Below, piece by piece: positions 3,523 to 5,664 of a stretch of DNA of 5,664 bases. The stretch is from the NCBI GenBank assembly GCA_946480545.1, contig CAMLKY010000167.1:1-5664 (forward strand), written 5' to 3'. The stretch comes from an uncultured Acidobacteriota bacterium. GTDB taxonomy: Bacteria > Acidobacteriota > Blastocatellia > Pyrinomonadales > Pyrinomonadaceae. The notes below the pieces were generated by a model, which saw only the letters and a program-made list of their open reading frames with translations, did no database searches and had not been told where the DNA came from. How positions within the stretch are numbered: the first letter of the stretch is position 1; each line of letters begins with the position of its first letter. The position numbers and the translations under genes are program-made.

Positions 3523-5664
3523 TCACTTCCCCGCAGCCGCCCGTATCGGCAAATGAACCACAAACGTCGTCCCCTTGCCGACTTCGCTGAACACTTCGAT
3601 GTTGCCGCCATGTTTCTGGATGATGCCGTAAGAAACCGATAGCCCCAGGCCGGTGCCTTTGCCGACGGGCTTGGTCGTGAAGAACGGTTCGAAGATCCGG
3701 TGGAGGTGGGCTTCGCTGATGCCTTTGCCCGAATCCGAGATGATGACGCGGACTTCGTTGTCGTCGGCTTCGGTGCGGATGCGGATCTCGCCCTGGTCTT
3801 CGATGGCCTGGGCGGCGTTGACGAGCAGGTTCAGGAAGACCTGATTGAGCTGGAACGGCAGGCATTCGATTTTTGGAATCGACGCGTATTCTTTCACGAG
3901 CCGCGCTTTGTATTTGATCTCGTGCGCGACGACGTTGAGTGTGCTTTCGATGCCCTCGTGGATGTCGGCCTGTTGCCACTCGGCTTCGCCGACGTGGGAG
4001 AACTCTTTCAGGTCGCGGACGATCTTCTCGACGCGCGAGATGCCGTGCAGGGATTCGGACAGCAGGTTACCGATGTCCTCGCGCAGGAATTCGAGTTCGA
4101 TGCGTTTGCGGTGTGCGGCGATCTGCGCGGCGACGGCGGCGCGGCGATCGGTGTCGGCGTCTTCGAGGTTGCGGTAGACGTCGAGGAGTTCGAGGATGTC
4201 GCGCACATAGCGCTCGAGGCTGTTGAGGTTCGAGTGCACGTAGCCGATGGGGTTGTTGATTTCGTGCGCCACGCCGGCGGCGAGCTGGCCGACGGAGGCC
4301 ATCTTCTCGGACTGGATCAGCTGGTTCTGCGTGTTTTCGAGTTGATTGTTGAGCGTCTGCAGTTCCTGGTTGCGATGCTGCAGCGTGCGCTCGGCGGCGA
4401 GGCGTTCGTCGATCTGCGTGGCGAGTTGGGTATTGGAGTCATGCAGCGCCTGGTTGGCCTGGCTCTGGCGCAGATTCGCCTCGACGAGTTCGTGCGTGCG
4501 TGCGGCGACTTGCGATTCGAGATACTGGCCGCGCCGCCGGTAGCGGTTGCGGATGATCAGCGGAGCGGCGGCGGCCAGGACGATGAGAAGCGCGATGCCG
4601 AGTCCCTGCACAGAGCGGCGTTCGAACCAGCGCGGAACCAGATGGAACTCGAGCTGGGCGCGATCGGTCGTGCCGCCCGTGCCGAACTGGGCGTTGGCAT
4701 CGCCGGTGCGCGCCTCGACGCGGAAGCGATAGTGGCCCGGCCGCAGGTTCGTATAGAACGCGCTGCGCCGTGTGCCGACGTCGTACCAGTCGTGGTCGTA
4801 GCCTTCGAGGCGATAGCGGAAGTGGACGCTGCGCGGCTCGCGAAAAGTCAGCGCCGTGAACTGCAGTTCGACGTCGCGGCGCGGGCTGTCGATCTCGATC
4901 GGCTGGTCGGGCATGTACCAGCGATTGCCGTGATGCAGGCCTTCGACGACGACGGTAGGCGCGACAGTCGGTGGCTTGATCGATTTCGTGTCGATGCGCA
5001 CGGCGCCGTGGATGGCCGGAAACCACAGCGCGCTGCCGTCGACGAGCACGCGCGCGCGCGCGCCGCCGTTGCAGCAGTGGATGTGCTGCATGCCGGTGCG
5101 GCGACCGAGCACTTTTTCGGTCGGTATCGCGCCCGGCGCCGCGTTGGCCGGGTCGGGCAGCGCGGCGATCGGCGTGCGCCAGACGCCGTCGATCGTCGAG
5201 ACGTAGAGGTAGTCGTCCAGCACCTGCATGATCCAGCTGCTGTTGGTCGGCAACCCTTTCCGGTCGTCGAGCACGACGACCTTGTCGTCGCTCACGAGGA
5301 CGATGCCCGAGTCGCGCGTCGTCATGCCGAGCAGGCCGGGTTTTATCGAGACGATCGAGGTGACGTAGAAGCTCTCGAGCGGTCTTGCCCAGTCCGGAAT
5401 CCGCAGCTGGTCGCCGTCGAGGCGCCGTACGCCGGCTTCGGTGCCGACGGTCAGCGTGCCGTTGGCCGCGATGTGGATCGCGCGTATCGGTGCTTCGGGC
5501 GCATCGGGCGCGGAAGGAATCTTGCGCAGGTTGGTTCCGTCGTAGCGGAACAGTCCGTCGTGCGAGCCGATCCAGGCGCCGCCGTCGGCGGCGAAGAACA
5601 CCACCTTGTCCTCGCGGCCGGTGGTGGCGGCCTCGGCCGCGGCCACCAGCCCGTCGAGCACCAG
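3523..5664 (-). CDS. Membrane sensor histidine kinase with beta-propeller sensor (3' part, cut by right edge)
   Basis: The frame is open to the right edge, so residues here are counted from the GTG at 5661. Regulator-propeller repeats are visible at about 27-49 (GGAWIGSHDGLFRYDG), 68-89, 109-141, 149-170 and 210-230. A Y_Y_Y domain follows at about 255-342 (FRYRLEGYDHDW, YTNLRPGHYRFRV), then one membrane helix at 352-371 and a Gln-rich coiled coil at about 377-452. The HisKA domain carries AHEINNP with phospho-acceptor His466, and a charged insert separates the H box from the second helix. The ATPase domain has QVFLNLLVNAAQAI (N box, 607-620), DSGKGIS (G1, 643-649), FEPFFTTKP (F box) and GKGTGLGL (G2). 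It ends soon after the ATPase domain, so there is no receiver domain. The propeller and Y_Y_Y should lie in the periplasm, sensing an unidentified signal. Complete relatives carry many more propeller repeats and an N-terminal signal or anchor. No response regulator is in the window. Codon use is strongly GC-rich, unlike the accessory genes to its left. Confidence 0.95.
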   Translation of the reverse strand: MVLDGLVAAAEAATTGREDKVVFFAADGGAWIGSHDGLFRYDGTNLRKIPSAPDAPEAPIRAIHIAANGTLTVGTEAGVRRLDGDQLRIPDWARPLESFYVTSIVSIKPGLLGMTTRDSGIVLVSDDKVVVLDDRKGLPTNSSWIMQVLDDYLYVSTIDGVWRTPIAALPDPANAAPGAIPTEKVLGRRTGMQHIHCCNGGARARVLVDGSALWFPAIHGAVRIDTKSIKPPTVAPTVVVEGLHHGNRWYMPDQPIEIDSPRRDVELQFTALTFREPRSVHFRYRLEGYDHDWYDVGTRRSAFYTNLRPGHYRFRVEARTGDANAQFGTGGTTDRAQLEFHLVPRWFERRSVQGLGIALLIVLAAAAPLIIRNRYRRRGQYLESQVAARTHELVEANLRQSQANQALHDSNTQLATQIDERLAAERTLQHRNQELQTLNNQLENTQNQLIQSEKMASVGQLAAGVAHEINNPIGYVHSNLNSLERYVRDILELLDVYRNLEDADTDRRAAVAAQIAAHRKRIELEFLREDIGNLLSESLHGISRVEKIVRDLKEFSHVGEAEWQQADIHEGIESTLNVVAHEIKYKARLVKEYASIPKIECLPFQLNQVFLNLLVNAAQAIEDQGEIRIRTEADDNEVRVIISDSGKGISEAHLHRIFEPFFTTKPVGKGTGLGLSVSYGIIQKHGGNIEVFSEVGKGTTFVVHLPIRAAAGK
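5049..5062. repeat. (CG)7 dinucleotide tract inside the kinase gene
   Basis: Seven uninterrupted CG dinucleotides within the alternating purine-pyrimidine run 5047-5063. On the coding strand it specifies Ala-Arg-Ala-Arg after the HIHCCNGG motif. Such tracts can form Z-DNA and are prone to slippage; loss or gain of one unit would shift the kinase frame. Confidence 0.85.

Noticed and set aside
3455..5026. Several overlapping frames on both strands within the kinase (3455-3979, 3845-4177, 3939-4226, 4439-5026)
   Set aside because: They are other-frame readings of a kinase with HEINNP, N, G1, F and G2 boxes all in one frame; their products are Arg-rich and without domains.

Overview
The window looks like a stretch of a GC-rich beta-proteobacterial chromosome, most likely Burkholderiales (Burkholderia or Paraburkholderia type). 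This rests on the strong G/C third-position bias of the large kinase gene, the style of the two-component propeller kinase, and the IS3-family relic. The genus is an inference, because no rRNA or tRNA gene is present.

Left part (1-1262): an accessory, AT-richer stretch. It starts with the 3' end of a small two-helix membrane protein (frame open to the left edge, stop at 307). After about 190 bases without a recognisable gene comes an unrecognised 199-aa protein gene (500-1099) whose base composition is clearly lower in GC than the right side of the window (hand counts of 60-base lines: 43, 48 and 38% GC inside the gene, against 67% for a kinase line). A strong hairpin at 1230-1262 probably ends its transcription.

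Middle (about 1270-2014): on the minus strand, the C-terminal third to half of an IS3-family transposase (second D and E of the DDE triad present, first D missing), with a candidate IS end beside it. Then about 290 bases without a gene that hold several palindromes and inverted or direct repeats.

Immunity cluster (2015-3410, plus strand): two different SMI1/KNR4 (SUKH) superfamily proteins, 191 and 211 aa, joined by a possible 63-aa reading frame that overlaps its neighbours by 4 bases on each side. SUKH proteins are best known as immunity proteins against polymorphic, contact-dependent or type VI toxins. No toxin is visible here, so this looks like an orphan immunity array or the downstream tail of a toxin locus broken by the IS.

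Right part (3523-5664, minus strand, convergent): the 3' part of a large membrane sensor histidine kinase (beta-propeller repeats, Y_Y_Y domain, one membrane helix, coiled coil, HisKA with HEINNP, HATPase), cut by the right edge. Its composition is that of a core chromosomal gene, so the 3410-3522 gap is a plausible island/core junction. I see no clear evidence for a wholly new system. The best candidates for novelty are the unknown 199-aa gene and the immunity cluster with its bridging frame.
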